Part shown: positions 8,931 through 17,425 of the stretch, one piece after another | Layout of the letters: each line of letters opens with the position of its first letter | Numbering within the stretch: position 1 is the stretch's first letter | Assembly: GCA_028736075.1 (NCBI GenBank) | Contig: CP117875.1 | Coordinates: 992,001 to 1,056,000 of the forward strand | From: Chryseobacterium sp. KACC 21268 | GTDB lineage: Bacteria; Bacteroidota; Bacteroidia; Flavobacteriales; Weeksellaceae | Direction: 5' to 3' | Length of the DNA stretch: 64,000 nucleotides | The notes under the pieces: model-generated | What the model was told of the DNA's origin: nothing | The model's database searches: none | Seen by the model: only the letters and a program-made list of their open reading frames with translations | Made by a program: the position numbers and the translations under genes

Positions 8931-9668
8931 ATGTCATTATTTACACCACTTATTTGGATTCTCATCATCGTTCCATTCATTGCTTTAGCCATTATTAGGT
9001 CAGAAAAGGTCAATCTAAAATATTTAGGATTGTTCGTCCTCTATTTTTTAACGGATTCTTACATCCAGCATTTGTCGAAACTCTATTTTGATTTGGAGTT
9101 TATAGGATTGAAATTCGCCTGGATTGGTAAAATTTTGAGTTTGTGTTTTGCTTTGATTGTTATTTTTTCTGTTTCAAAAAAAGACAGAGAAGAGATTGGA
9201 TTTACGACGAAAACCAACTCTAAAAGTCAAGTGAAAACCGGAATTTTAATTTTTCTCGGATTTTTGGCCTTCGATTTTATATTCAAAATGATTTTGTTTC
9301 CGAAAGGCGGTGATTTCGATTTGGAAACGTTTGCATTCCAAATGACGATGCCTGGTTTGACGGAGGAATTGGTTTTTAGAGGGATTTTATTTTGGCTATT
9401 GGACAAAGCTTTCGAACCGAAATGGAATTTCAAAGGCGTTAAATTCGGTTGGGGATTTGTCATTGTCACGATACTTTTTGCCGAAGCGCACGGTGTGATG
9501 CTTACAGAAAATTATGAATTCAAGTTTGACATCATTACAATTCTTTATTTAACAGTCATTTCCTCTGTCAGTGTCGGGATTTTGCGTAAACTTTCAGGAA
9601 ATCTTATTTTTCCAATTTTGGGACATAACGCCATCAACACGATAAATGCAGTCATTAGAATTTTGTAA
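8931..9668 (+). CDS. CPBP family intramembrane glutamic endopeptidase
   Basis: The 245-aa protein is strongly hydrophobic with roughly seven or eight membrane segments. The CPBP (Abi/CAAX protease) signatures are present: the Glu-Glu-x3-Arg motif in LTEELVFRGILFW, a downstream His in FAEAHGV, and HNAINT in GHNAINTINAV. Members cleave prenylated proteins, peptides or signal-type peptides within the membrane; bacterial substrates are mostly unknown. It stands alone between recQ (divergent) and a terminator before the two-component genes. Confidence 0.88.
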   Translation: MSLFTPLIWILIIVPFIALAIIRSEKVNLKYLGLFVLYFLTDSYIQHLSKLYFDLEFIGLKFAWIGKILSLCFALIVIFSVSKKDREEIGFTTKTNSKSQVKTGILIFLGFLAFDFIFKMILFPKGGDFDLETFAFQMTMPGLTEELVFRGILFWLLDKAFEPKWNFKGVKFGWGFVIVTILFAEAHGVMLTENYEFKFDIITILYLTVISSVSVGILRKLSGNLIFPILGHNAINTINAVIRIL

Positions 9669-9680
9669 AAACTAATAATC

Positions 9681-9716
9681 AAACAGCTTCAAAAAACTAT
9701 CTTTGGAGCTGTTTTT
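9681..9716 (+). terminator. Terminator after the CPBP protease gene
   Basis: AAACAGCT pairs with AGCTGTTT across an interrupted stem (CAAA/TTTG) and is followed by a T-rich tail, 12 bp before the next gene. Confidence 0.75.
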
Positions 9717-9728
9717 CAATTAAAAATT

Positions 9729-10892
9729 ATGCAAAAAATATCTTCAAATTATTTTACCCAACGCATCGGTGAATTTGATTTTGAACAATTTTACACCCAA
9801 CAAAAAAGATTGATATTCCATTCTTTAATGTGGTTGAGTTTTGCTTTTTTATTGTTTTTGAGTTATCGTTTAGCTTATCAACTCACGTATTTCAATAGTT
9901 TCATCCTTACACTTCGGATGTGCGTTGTGAATATGATTGTGTTCTATGTTTTCTTTTATCTACTTCTGCCAAAAATTTTAAAACAATCATTCGGATTGGC
10001 GATTTTTTATTTGATTGTCAGTTTTCCTGTGTTTGTAATAGTTTGGTTGCTATCAACTTACTTGTTTTCTATTATTTATCACCACTTAGGATTCGAAATT
10101 TTAGAAGGAGAATTGAAAGGTGCGATTACGGCGAGTGCCAACCAGACTTTTTTGGAAGCCATTTCTTTTAGTAGAATAATTTCTCAGGCCATTATTTTCA
10201 TTTCGCTTTTATCGCCGTTCTTTTTTGTTAAAATCTTATTTGAAATCTCAAAACTTTACAGCCGAACCATTAAGATTCAAAACCAAAGAAATCTGCTGGA
10301 AATCCAAAATATCAATATTGAAAAAGACTTTCTAAGATCCCAGCTCAATCCACATTTTCTATTTAATACTTTGAATAATTTATACAGTTTGAGCCTTAAA
10401 AAAGACAATGCGGTTCCCGAAGTGATTCTCAACCTTTCCGACACAATGAGTTACACGTTGTACGAATCGAACAGTGAAAAAGTAGAATTATGGAAAGAAG
10501 TAGAATTCGTTAAAAATTATTTCGAGCTCGAAAAAATGCGTTATTCTGAGGATAAGAAAATTCATTATGAATTTCCTACAGAGACAGATTGCAAAGGTTT
10601 AAAGATTGCTCCGCTTTTGACTTTCACCTTCATAGAAAATGCTTTTAAATATGGTCTAAAATCAAAAGAATCAGCTTTTTTGAATCTTAAAATAAAGATT
10701 GAAAATGGGAAGTTTATTTTTGTGATAGAGAATGATTTCGAGGAAAACAAAACCAAAATTATTCACGGCGGAATCGGAATAGAAAATGTACGTAAACGGC
10801 TCCAGTTGATATATCCGAATGATTTTCTATTAGAAATTCTCAGGTCACAAAATATTTTCAGCGTGCAGTTAACAATCAATTTAATCAAGTAA
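9729..10892 (+). CDS. LytS-type sensor histidine kinase
   Basis: The 387-aa protein has four hydrophobic segments in residues 25-175 and then a cytoplasmic His_kinase domain. The phosphorylated His lies in the motif LNPHFLFNTLNNLYSL, followed by an HATPase region with FIENAFKYGLKS (N-box) and GGIGIENVRKRL (G-box). This is the short LytS/YehU-like type that pairs with LytTR regulators. The stop overlaps the start of the downstream regulator by one base (TAATG), so the pair is translationally coupled. The signal sensed is unknown. Confidence 0.93.
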   Translation: MQKISSNYFTQRIGEFDFEQFYTQQKRLIFHSLMWLSFAFLLFLSYRLAYQLTYFNSFILTLRMCVVNMIVFYVFFYLLLPKILKQSFGLAIFYLIVSFPVFVIVWLLSTYLFSIIYHHLGFEILEGELKGAITASANQTFLEAISFSRIISQAIIFISLLSPFFFVKILFEISKLYSRTIKIQNQRNLLEIQNINIEKDFLRSQLNPHFLFNTLNNLYSLSLKKDNAVPEVILNLSDTMSYTLYESNSEKVELWKEVEFVKNYFELEKMRYSEDKKIHYEFPTETDCKGLKIAPLLTFTFIENAFKYGLKSKESAFLNLKIKIENGKFIFVIENDFEENKTKIIHGGIGIENVRKRLQLIYPNDFLLEILRSQNIFSVQLTINLIK

Positions 10893-11596
10893 TGGAAAAA
10901 ATAAATTGCATCATTATCGATGACGAACCACTTGGAAGAGACGTCGTAGAATCCTTCGCTAAAGAAGTTTCTTATCTAAACATTCTGGGGATTTTTGAAA
11001 ACCCTATGACAGCTTTATCTTTTCTGGAAGAAAATCCCGTCGACCTTGTTTTTAGTGATATTGAAATGCCCAAAATCAATGGTTTGGATTTCCTTCGCAC
11101 AATAGAAAATCCGCCCGTTTTTATTTTTATTACGGCTTATCGGGAATTTGCTTTAGACGGTTTTGATACTGGCGCGACAGATTATTTGGTGAAACCGGTT
11201 CGTTTTGATAGGTTTTTGAAAGCGGTGCAAAAAGCTAAAAATCAAATAGATTTAAAGAGGAGTTCTACAAGCTCGCAAGAGCACAACGACAAAATCTTTA
11301 TTAAATCTGAAGGAAAAATTGTCAAAATTTTGTTGAGCGAAATTTTATATATCGAAGCCCAAGGCGATTATTTAAAAGTGATGACGACATCGGAAATCTA
11401 TTCGACCCAAATGACACTTACATCGATGGAAGAGAGTTTACAAGACAAAAAATTCTTTAGAGTTCAGCGTTCATTTATCTTAAATCTTGATTTTGTTAGA
11501 AGTATCCACGGAAATATGGTGGAGCTACTGAACGGAAAATCTATCTCTGTTTCTGTGAATAAAAAGGAGGAACTTTGCAGATTGTTGGGAATGTGA
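10892..11596 (+). CDS. LytTR family response regulator
   Basis: The 234-aa protein has a receiver domain (residues 1-120) with the acidic pocket IIDDEP, the phospho-acceptor Asp in VFSDIEMPKING and the Lys in YLVKPVRFDRF. The C-terminal half is a LytTR DNA-binding domain (about 140-232) with ILYIEAQGDYLKV and VQRSFILNLDFVRSIHGNMV. It is the partner of the overlapping histidine kinase gene. No target operons are evident next to it, as aspS converges from the other side. Confidence 0.94.
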   Translation: MEKINCIIIDDEPLGRDVVESFAKEVSYLNILGIFENPMTALSFLEENPVDLVFSDIEMPKINGLDFLRTIENPPVFIFITAYREFALDGFDTGATDYLVKPVRFDRFLKAVQKAKNQIDLKRSSTSSQEHNDKIFIKSEGKIVKILLSEILYIEAQGDYLKVMTTSEIYSTQMTLTSMEESLQDKKFFRVQRSFILNLDFVRSIHGNMVELLNGKSISVSVNKKEELCRLLGM

Positions 11597-11610
11597 ATTT
11601 TTTAAATAAA

Positions 11611-11638
11611 AAAGCGAGAAAAAAATTCCCGCTTCTAA
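11611..11638. terminator. Terminator between response regulator and aspS
   Basis: AAGCG-GAA pairs with TTC-CGCTT around an A-rich loop, between the convergent response-regulator and aspS genes. Confidence 0.65.
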
Positions 11639-11639
11639 T

Positions 11640-13394
11640 TTATGATTTTAAATCCAATTTAAGTTCCAGTTCTGTCAGCTGTTCCTGATGAATCGGCGCT
11701 GGTGCATCAATCATCACATCTCGTCCAGAATTATTTTTCGGGAAAGCGATGTAATCTCTAATCACTTCATTTCCATCAAGAATCGCAACCAATCGGTCAA
11801 ATCCGAAAGCCAAACCACCGTGAGGCGGAGCGCCATATTTGAAGGCGTTCATCAGGAATCCGAACTGCGCTTCTGCTTCTTCTTTTGAAAATCCTAAAAG
11901 GTCAAACATTCTGGATTGTAAATCTTTATCAAAAATTCTGATAGAACCACCGCCAATTTCGTTTCCGTTCAAAACCAAATCGTAAGCGTTGGCTCTCGCT
12001 TTTCCTGGGTCGGTTTCCAAAAGGTGGAAATCTTCGGTTTTCGGCGACGTGAAAGGGTGGTGCATTGCGTGGTATCTTCCGGATTCTTCGTCGAATTCCA
12101 GCAATGGGAAATCTACAACCCAAAGTGGTGCAAATTCGTTTCCTTTTCTCAAGCCAAGACGGTTTCCGAGTTCCATTCTCAGAGCGGAAAGTTGCGTTCT
12201 CACTTTGTCTGCGTTTCCTGACATTACGAAAATTAAATCTCCAGCTTTTGCTCCAAATTCCTCTGTGATTTTTTTCAAATCTTCTTCTGAATAGAATTTA
12301 TTTACAGACGAAGTTATAACGCCATCGTTTTGGAATTTAATCCAAACCAATCCCGTTGCACCGATTTGAGGGCGTTTTACCCAATCTACCAATTCGTCGA
12401 TTTGTTTTCTGGTGTAATCTGCAATGCCTTCAACATTGATTCCGACTACCAATTCTGCCTCGTCGAATATTTTGAAATCTTTTCCTTTTGTTAAATCATT
12501 CAGTTCGTGGAATTCCATTCCGAAACGGATGTCCGGTTTGTCGTTTCCATATTTCTGCATCGCATCGGCGAAGGTCATTCTTGGGAAATCCTGAAATTCG
12601 TTTCCGGTAATGTCTTTCAAAAGAACTTTGGTCATTCCTTCGAAAACATTCATAATATCTTCCTGCTCTACGAACGCCATTTCGCAATCGATTTGGGTAA
12701 ATTCCGGCTGTCTGTCGGCTCTCAAATCTTCGTCACGGAAACATTTTACGATTTGGAAATATCGGTCCATTCCGCCAACCATCAACAATTGTTTGAACGT
12801 TTGTGGCGATTGTGGAAGTGCATAAAATTGTCCTGGATTCATTCTGCTTGGAACTACGAAATCTCTCGCGCCTTCCGGAGTAGATTTAATTAGAACCGGC
12901 GTTTCAACCTCGATGAAGCCTTCTTCGGAAAGATAATTTCTCACTTTCTGCGCCATTTTGTGACGGAAAATCAGTTTGTCTTTCACGGGATTTCTTCTGA
13001 TGTCGAGATATCTGTATTTCATTCTCAATTCTTCGCCACCGTCAGTTTCGTCTTCGATGGTGAACGGTGGAAGTTGAGATTCATTTAAAATGATTAGATT
13101 TTCAACTAAGATTTCTACGTCTCCAGTTGCAATCTTTGGGTTTTTGGAAGTACGCTCGATAACGGTTCCTTCTACTTTGATGACGAACTCACGGCCTAAT
13201 TTTTTAGCGGTTTCCAAAAGTTCTTTGGAAGTTCTGTCCTCGTCCAAAACCAATTGTGTGATGCCGTAACGGTCTCGCAAATCTATCCAAATCATAAAAC
13301 CTTTGTCGCGGATGGTTTGTACCCAGCCGGAAAGTGTTACTTTTTCATTCAGATTTTTCAGCGTCAGTTCGCCGTTTGTGTGTGTACGGAACAT
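11640..13394 (-). CDS. aspS: Aspartyl-tRNA synthetase
   Basis: The 584-aa protein is a bacterial-type class II AspRS. An N-terminal OB anticodon-binding domain ([20 protein letters not shown]) precedes motif 1 and motif 2 ([16 protein letters not shown]), a GAD insertion domain in the middle, and motif 3 ([15 protein letters not shown]) near the end. It charges tRNA-Asp. The length and start ([17 protein letters not shown]) match the bacterial family. About 480 bp of non-coding DNA with a dispersed repeat lies upstream, so it is likely transcribed alone. Confidence 0.98.
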   Translation of the reverse strand: MFRTHTNGELTLKNLNEKVTLSGWVQTIRDKGFMIWIDLRDRYGITQLVLDEDRTSKELLETAKKLGREFVIKVEGTVIERTSKNPKIATGDVEILVENLIILNESQLPPFTIEDETDGGEELRMKYRYLDIRRNPVKDKLIFRHKMAQKVRNYLSEEGFIEVETPVLIKSTPEGARDFVVPSRMNPGQFYALPQSPQTFKQLLMVGGMDRYFQIVKCFRDEDLRADRQPEFTQIDCEMAFVEQEDIMNVFEGMTKVLLKDITGNEFQDFPRMTFADAMQKYGNDKPDIRFGMEFHELNDLTKGKDFKIFDEAELVVGINVEGIADYTRKQIDELVDWVKRPQIGATGLVWIKFQNDGVITSSVNKFYSEEDLKKITEEFGAKAGDLIFVMSGNADKVRTQLSALRMELGNRLGLRKGNEFAPLWVVDFPLLEFDEESGRYHAMHHPFTSPKTEDFHLLETDPGKARANAYDLVLNGNEIGGGSIRIFDKDLQSRMFDLLGFSKEEAEAQFGFLMNAFKYGAPPHGGLAFGFDRLVAILDGNEVIRDYIAFPKNNSGRDVMIDAPAPIHQEQLTELELKLDLKS

Positions 13395-13526
13395 TTTTTT
13401 AGAAGTTAGATGTTAGACTTTAGAGATTAGACATTTAGTCGTCCAATTTCCGAGTGCAAAGATAATAATATGAATAGAGAATACGACAAATATGTACATA
13501 ATTGTCCATATTTGATGTAATTAATT
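13395..13526. other. aspS upstream region
   Basis: AT-rich non-coding DNA follows the aspS start, including the segment TTAGATGTTAGACTTTAGAG. No gene can be supported here. With the adjoining repeat (13527-13690) and the WYL promoter (13768-13805) it forms a 480-bp gap between aspS and the WYL gene. Confidence 0.5.
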
Positions 13527-13690
13527 TCAATCGGGGCGAAGCGCGTGAGGGATAGTAGTGGATATCCTTTTTTTGGCAGATGGAATTGGCGGATGGGAAA
13601 AAAGATAGTAACGGATAGCCCGGCCCGAGCGGTGGGAGAAGCGTTGGCGAGGGACACGCCCATATTTTTGGCGCAATTGAATTTCAATTC
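13527..13690. repeat. Dispersed intergenic repeat, copy 2
   Basis: Inverted relative to copy 1 at 2068-2185. It carries the same ordered blocks: AATTTCAATCGGGGCG, GAGGGATAGTAGTGGATATCC, then a variable middle, then GATAGTAACGGATAGCCCGG and GTTGGCGAGGGACACGCCC. The middle segment differs from copy 1 but also has complementary ends (CTTTTTT with AAAAAAAG). An open frame crosses it but shows no family resemblance and reads through the repeat. Confidence 0.75.
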
Positions 13691-13767
13691 CTTTGATCGA
13701 TGTCTGAAAAAGTAAATCAATCTCTCTGCAAACTAGCGGAATATCCACAAAGATTATAAAACTAGCA

Positions 13768-13805
13768 AACACGACATCTTTTGTCGCATTAAGAATTTAT
13801 ATTTG
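13768..13805 (+). promoter_or_regulatory. Island regulon promoter/operator, copy e (before WYL gene)
   Basis: The operator-like block AACACGACATCTTTTGTCG (13768-13786) is followed by exactly 11 bp and TATATTTG (13798-13805). The operator contains the inverted repeat CGAC-N7-GTCG. The same 19+11+8 bp layout occurs at 15399-15436, 28919-28956, 29017-29054 and 30127-30164. No good -33 TTG lies at the usual 17-23 bp distance, which suggests an activated promoter. Lying before the WYL gene, it suggests autoregulation. Confidence 0.75.
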
Positions 13806-13874
13806 TTGTTTAGAAAAGAGAATGAGATCTGTTGCAGTCCGATTAATTTTAGACAAATAAAGAATTAAAACCAA

Positions 13875-14804
13875 ATGAAAAAAGACTTTTACCTTACCAG
13901 ATACGCCCTTATCATCAAAAGACTGGAACGGTCTCCTGCGACCTATCCTGAATTGGAAGATTACCTTCTCAACTCGTTTGAGTTTCAGGATGCTAAAATT
14001 GTGAGCTACTCTATGCGGACGCTGCAAAGAGATATTAAGGATATTGCAAATCTTTTCAATTTTGATATTCATAATAAGAAAAAAGGTGACAACAGATATT
14101 ACATTGAGAGTCGTCCTGTGATGGAAGTGGATGAATATAATCAACGTCTTTTGGAGTCCTTTCAGATTATGAATGCCGTAAATTCGCAGCCGGATTTTGC
14201 GGAATTTGTGTATCTAGAGAGTCACAATCCCCGCGGTATCCAGAATTTTTATGATCTGCTGTTTGCGATCCGCAACAAGCGCATTATAGAATTCCGGCAT
14301 TTCAAATACAAAGACCAAAGTGTGACGTCCAGAAAAGTACAGCCACTGGCACTGAAAGAGTCTAAAGATCGCTGGTACCTGATAGCAGTAGATTATAAAG
14401 ACGAAAAACTGAAGGCGTTTGGACTGGACAGAATCAATGATCTGACGGTGAGTAAAATGAGCTTTAAGCTGCAGCAGAAGTTTAATCTGAAGGAGCATTT
14501 CAAAAATGCATTCGGAATTATGAATATGGAGGAGGAGCCTGAAAAGATTATCATCAGAGCGACCAAGGAGCAGGCGGAATATATTAAAAGTTCTCCGCTG
14601 CATCATTCTCAGCAGATTGTACGTGAGACCGGTACTTTTCTGGAGTTTAGCTATCATCTTTTCCCGACTTATGATTTCATTCAGGAAATACTGTCTTTTG
14701 GAAATCAGGTAAAAGTGCTTGAGCCAAAGACGCTTGCCGACAAAATCAAAGAGACATTGAAGAAATCGATCCAGCTGTATGATGATTTTCCCAATAATCC
14801 GTAA
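13875..14804 (+). CDS. WYL-domain transcriptional regulator
   Basis: The 309-aa protein has an N-terminal winged helix (about residues 5-75, with SMRTLQRDIKDIANLF as recognition helix region) and a WYL domain (about 120-200) carrying KDRWYLIAVDYKDEKLKAFG, plus a C-terminal WCX-like extension. WYL regulators sense ligands, in several cases nucleic acid, and commonly control defence loci, DNA-damage genes or phage-related genes. The promoter in front of it carries the 38-bp element shared by four other sites in the island, so it is the best candidate to bind that element and control the M15, patatin and tail-fibre/toxin genes. The binding itself is inference. Confidence 0.9.
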   Translation: MKKDFYLTRYALIIKRLERSPATYPELEDYLLNSFEFQDAKIVSYSMRTLQRDIKDIANLFNFDIHNKKKGDNRYYIESRPVMEVDEYNQRLLESFQIMNAVNSQPDFAEFVYLESHNPRGIQNFYDLLFAIRNKRIIEFRHFKYKDQSVTSRKVQPLALKESKDRWYLIAVDYKDEKLKAFGLDRINDLTVSKMSFKLQQKFNLKEHFKNAFGIMNMEEEPEKIIIRATKEQAEYIKSSPLHHSQQIVRETGTFLEFSYHLFPTYDFIQEILSFGNQVKVLEPKTLADKIKETLKKSIQLYDDFPNNP

Positions 14805-14830
14805 ACACTCTTTTTAAAAATCAAAATTAT

Positions 14831-14863
14831 AAAAAACCTGAAGGTGTTTCTTCAGGTTTTTTT
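14831..14863. terminator. Terminator between WYL and M15 genes
   Basis: AAAAAACCTGAAG pairs with CTTCAGGTTTTTTT around a short loop. It lies between convergent genes and is bidirectional in form. Confidence 0.85.
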
Positions 14864-14879
14864 ATGGCTTAAAAATGTT

Positions 14880-15380
14880 CTAGAAAATGACATATCCCTT
14901 CTTGTCTTTTGGGAGTTTTGATAAAATTCTCCAATTGCAGGCGACGGATTTACCGGCTATTTTTACAGTTCTTTTTTCAAAGTGGGGTAGGTCTTTGAAG
15001 TTTTTCCAGTTTCCGCCCCAGTTCCAGCCGTGTTTTGCGAAGACTTTCACACACTCATACCAGTCAGCAACCTGATCGTTGTCCCAATCTTTGGTGGTGT
15101 CCCAGCTTGCTGATTTTCCATTGATGATAAGGCAAATATCTACTGCGAGGCCGTAGTTGTGAATGCTTTGTCCGGGTTTTGCATTGGTCACCTTTTTTCC
15201 GGGTCTGGTTCGCCCCTGCGAATAGAGTTTTGTCTGCTCGTCGAAGGTTCTAAATCCTTGTGTAATTCTTACCTGGGCTTGTCCTTTTAAATTTGTATTG
15301 CATTCATCGATGATCTGCTTTACTTCGGAAACAACGGAGGGATGTAATTTTTCGATTCGGTCTTGTGTGATTTTGTCCAT
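14880..15380 (-). CDS. M15 family peptidase (endolysin-like L-Ala-D-Glu/D-Ala-D-Ala type)
   Basis: I choose the ATG at 15380 (MDKITQDRIEKLHPSV), 18 bp after the regulon promoter's TTTG; an in-frame upstream start at 15401 would overlap the promoter element. The 166-aa protein shows the M15 zinc motifs: SIHNYGLAVDICLI (His and Asp ligands), and PHFEKRT with the final His, preceded by ITQGFRTFDEQTKLYSQGRT. There is no signal peptide, as for phage endolysins and for peptidases used with contractile or phage-derived particles. It shares its promoter type with the patatin and tail-fibre genes, so a role in particle release or wall penetration is likely but unproven. Confidence 0.88.
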   Translation of the reverse strand: MDKITQDRIEKLHPSVVSEVKQIIDECNTNLKGQAQVRITQGFRTFDEQTKLYSQGRTRPGKKVTNAKPGQSIHNYGLAVDICLIINGKSASWDTTKDWDNDQVADWYECVKVFAKHGWNWGGNWKNFKDLPHFEKRTVKIAGKSVACNWRILSKLPKDKKGYVIF

Positions 15381-15398
15381 AATATTTTTTTTATAATA

Positions 15399-15436
15399 CA
15401 AATATGGAATAGCAGTGCGCCAAAACTTGTCGCTTA
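15399..15436 (-). promoter_or_regulatory. Island regulon promoter/operator, copy a (before M15 gene)
   Basis: Reading the minus strand: TAAGCGACAAGTTTTGGCG, 11 bp, then CATATTTG. It is the most divergent copy (CA instead of TA in the -7 box). Its downstream edge is 18 bp from the chosen M15 ATG at 15380. Confidence 0.65.
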
Positions 15437-15460
15437 TTATTTGAGATTAAAATTAAGACT

Positions 15461-15679
15461 TTAGTTTTTTATGATGGTCCGTGATTGTCCTGAACTTTGG
15501 GTTTTCTCAACTGATAAAAAGCAGCGATGTATTGTGTAACTGCTTTTTTTAATATAAAAAGCACGGATTGGAGTTTTGGAGATATTTCGCAAAGTCGGAA
15601 GAATTTGTGCAGCGGGGGTGAATTTATCCAAATTATCAACACATATTGGTTCAACATTTTCTATTTTTACTAGTATCAT
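15461..15679 (-). pseudogene. Remnant of family-B immunity gene (copy B4)
   Basis: The start region, MILVKIENVEPICVDNLDKF, matches the first 22 residues of the intact family-B immunity proteins (with a small deletion near residue 5), after which similarity is lost and the frame reads an unrelated basic tail. It is therefore a decayed fourth copy of the family, not a functional gene. The toxin-end leftover just upstream, 5 nt from its ATG, supports its origin. Confidence 0.7.
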
Positions 15680-15684
15680 ATTCT

Positions 15685-15729
15685 TTATTTTATATATCCA
15701 ACTTTTACGTCAATGTTGAAATTAATAAA
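15685..15729 (-). pseudogene. Toxin 3'-end leftover (ghost) before immunity copy B4
   Basis: On the minus strand this encodes FINFNIDVKVGYIK followed by TAA, matching the last 14 residues of the family-B orphan toxin (MNYNIEVKVRYIK and stop). The gap from stop to the next ATG is 5 nt (AGAAT), identical to the intact toxin-immunity junction at 17421-17425. Nothing of the rest of the toxin remains. Confidence 0.75.
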
Positions 15730-15765
15730 AAACAAAAAAGCCACCTTTTACACAGACTTTATTAG

Positions 15766-16268
15766 TTACTTATTCTTTAACCCCTTATCATAAACTTCTG
15801 AATAGCTTAAAATAGCTTTGGCAACAGTGTTATAAGTTTTCATCATAAGGAATTGGAACATATTGATCATACCTAATTCGTCATACCATATATCATCATC
15901 TTCCTCACGAGTATATACTTTTCCATTACTTCAGTTTTTCCAGCTATAGCTGTGCTTGCATTTTTGAAAAGTTGCCAATTATTTAAACCTGCAGGATTAC
16001 ATTCTTCTAATATTCTTTTAATATTGGTGTTAATCACACTTAATAAAAAAACTTTTTCATTTATATTTTCTTTCACAATTCCATTTCCACTTTCTGGAAT
16101 TATAAAAACAATTATTAATAGATAATATCCTTCAAAACTAGAGTCTATTTTATTTGCAATCTCTACGGAATGCCCCAAAACATTATTTAGTCCTTGAATA
16201 AATTTATCTAAATTATCTACTCCTGTTGGTTCAATATTTTCTATTTTTAATAATTTTACTGGTATCAT
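15766..16268 (-). pseudogene. Family-B immunity gene, frameshifted (copy B3)
   Basis: The first 115 residues are close to the intact B1 protein (MIPVKLLKIENIEPTGVDNL, then VINTNIKRILEECNPAGL). A one-base deletion after GKTEVMEK shifts the frame, so the current reading ends at 15873. After correction the homology resumes (VYTREEDDDIW) and continues to AKAILSYSEVYDKGLKNK and TAA at 15766, with at least one more indel around 15820-15870. It is probably inactive. The DNA over the first 300 bases is nearly identical to B1, so the duplication is recent. Confidence 0.8.
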
Positions 16269-16273
16269 ATTCT

Positions 16274-16312
16274 TTATTTTCCGTATTTAACCTTTAAAAT
16301 CAATACTGCAAA
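16274..16312 (-). pseudogene. Toxin 3'-end leftover (ghost) before immunity copy B3
   Basis: The minus strand reads FAVLILKVKYGK and TAA, weakly matching the orphan toxin's end (IEVKVRYIK). The stop is again 5 nt (AGAAT) from the immunity ATG. It abuts the terminator of the preceding immunity gene. The spacing is the stronger evidence; the residue match is limited. Confidence 0.5.
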
Positions 16313-16334
16313 AACCTGCTTTTAAACAGGTTTT
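16311..16334 (-). terminator. Terminator after immunity gene B2
   Basis: AAAACCTG pairs with CAGGTTTT, with a T-rich tail on the minus strand, directly after the stop of B2 and at the edge of the ghost before B3. Confidence 0.75.
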
Positions 16335-16338
16335 ATCA

Positions 16339-16836
16339 TTATTTATTCTTCAAATACTTGTTGTAAACTTCTAAATAACTTAAAATAGATTTGACAACAG
16401 TTTCATAGGTTCCATCTTTAGGAATAGGTATACATTGATCATAGCCTAAATCTTCATTGATATTATCTCCTTCTTCTAGCGTGTAAACTTTTTCAATCAC
16501 ATCGGTTTTACCTATTACTGAAGTACCTGCTGTAATGAAAAGGGACCAACTGGTTAAGCCAGCAGGATTAAATTTTTCAATATAATTAGGTATATCCGCA
16601 TTAAATGCACCTAATAAAAACGACTTATTTGTAATACATTTTTTGTACTTTTCAGATAAATACAGAGCGCCTCCAATTGGCATTAAATAATAGCCTTTAA
16701 AAGATTCGTCAGATTCATTGGTTATTTCTACAGTATATCCTAATACTGAGTTCAATGCCTTGACAAATTCGGGATAGCATTCCAAAGCCCATGCTTCTTT
16801 TCTATCATTTATTTCTAATAATTTTATTTGTATCAT
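16339..16836 (-). CDS. Family-B immunity protein, copy B2
   Basis: The 165-aa protein is a diverged homologue of B1: IQIKLLEIN at the start, FVKALNSVLGYTVEITNESD, ESFKGYYLMPIGG, then a highly similar C-terminal part (TAGTSVIGKTDVIEKVYTLE, PKDGTYETVVKSILSYLEVY, KYLKNK). There is no signal peptide or membrane segment, so it is cytosolic. The divergent first half and conserved second half are what is expected of immunity variants against related toxins. An intact frame, its own terminator and a toxin-end ghost 5 nt upstream support an orphan immunity role. The family is unnamed to me. Confidence 0.75.
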   Translation of the reverse strand: MIQIKLLEINDRKEAWALECYPEFVKALNSVLGYTVEITNESDESFKGYYLMPIGGALYLSEKYKKCITNKSFLLGAFNADIPNYIEKFNPAGLTSWSLFITAGTSVIGKTDVIEKVYTLEEGDNINEDLGYDQCIPIPKDGTYETVVKSILSYLEVYNKYLKNK

Positions 16837-16841
16837 ATTTT

Positions 16842-16886
16842 TTACAATTTAACTTTTACTTCGATATTGTAATTCATATAAAGTAA
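16842..16886 (-). pseudogene. Toxin 3'-end leftover (ghost) before immunity copy B2
   Basis: The minus strand encodes LLYMNYNIEVKVKL and TAA, nearly identical to the end of the orphan toxin (MLYMNYNIEVKVRYIK). The stop lies 5 nt (AAAAT) before the B2 ATG. Its upstream edge runs straight into the terminator of B1. Confidence 0.8.
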
Positions 16887-16912
16887 AAAAGCCTACATAA
16901 AAGTAGGCTTCA
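16884..16912 (-). terminator. Terminator after immunity gene B1
   Basis: AAGCCTAC pairs with GTAGGCTT around a 6-nt loop, with a T-run on the minus strand (A-run at 16884-16890). Confidence 0.85.
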
Positions 16913-16916
16913 CTTA

Positions 16917-17420
16917 TTATTTATTTTTAAGATATTTATCATAATGTTCTAAATAACTTAAAATAGCTTTAGCAACAGTTTCATAGGTTCCATCTTTGGG
17001 AAAAGGTATATAGTCATCGTAGCCTAAATCTTCATACATGATATTATCTCCTTCTTCCAAGGTGTAAACTTTTTCAATCATTTCTTTTTTACCTATTACC
17101 GATGTCCCCGCTGTAAAAAAAAGAGCCCAATTTGTTAATCCTGCGGGTTTGCACTCTTCTAATATTCTCGGAATATTAGTATTAATCACACTTAATAAAA
17201 AAACTTTTTCATTTATATTTTCTTTCACAATTCCATTTCCACTTTCTGGAATTATAAAACCCATTGGTAATAGATAATATCCTTCAAAACTAGAGTCTAT
17301 TTTATTTGCAATCTCTACGGAATGCCCCAAAACATTATTTAGGCCTTGAATAAATTTATCTAAATTATCTACTCCTGTTGGTTCAATATTATCTATTTTT
17401 AATAATTTTACTGGTATCAT
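16917..17420 (-). CDS. Family-B immunity protein, copy B1 (partner of the orphan toxin tip)
   Basis: The 167-aa protein starts 5 nt after the stop of the orphan toxin tip, the usual toxin-immunity arrangement. It is acidic, soluble and has no export signal. Segments shared with the other copies are MIPVKLLKIDNIEPTGVDNL, SSFEGYYLLPMGFI, FTAGTSVIGKKEMIEKVYTL and KDGTYETVAKAILSYLEHY. The function as immunity protein is inferred from position, tandem copies and variation, not from a recognised family. A terminator follows. Confidence 0.75.
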   Translation of the reverse strand: MIPVKLLKIDNIEPTGVDNLDKFIQGLNNVLGHSVEIANKIDSSFEGYYLLPMGFIIPESGNGIVKENINEKVFLLSVINTNIPRILEECKPAGLTNWALFFTAGTSVIGKKEMIEKVYTLEEGDNIMYEDLGYDDYIPFPKDGTYETVAKAILSYLEHYDKYLKNK

Positions 17421-17425
17421 ATTCT

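Noticed and set aside
13427-13772. Genes within the dispersed repeat upstream of aspS
   Set aside because: The open frames are different readings of the repeat, which also occurs in gaps elsewhere.
15461-17420. CRISPR-like repeated structure
   Set aside because: The repetition comes from tandem homologous immunity genes of about 500 bp, not short repeats with unique spacers.
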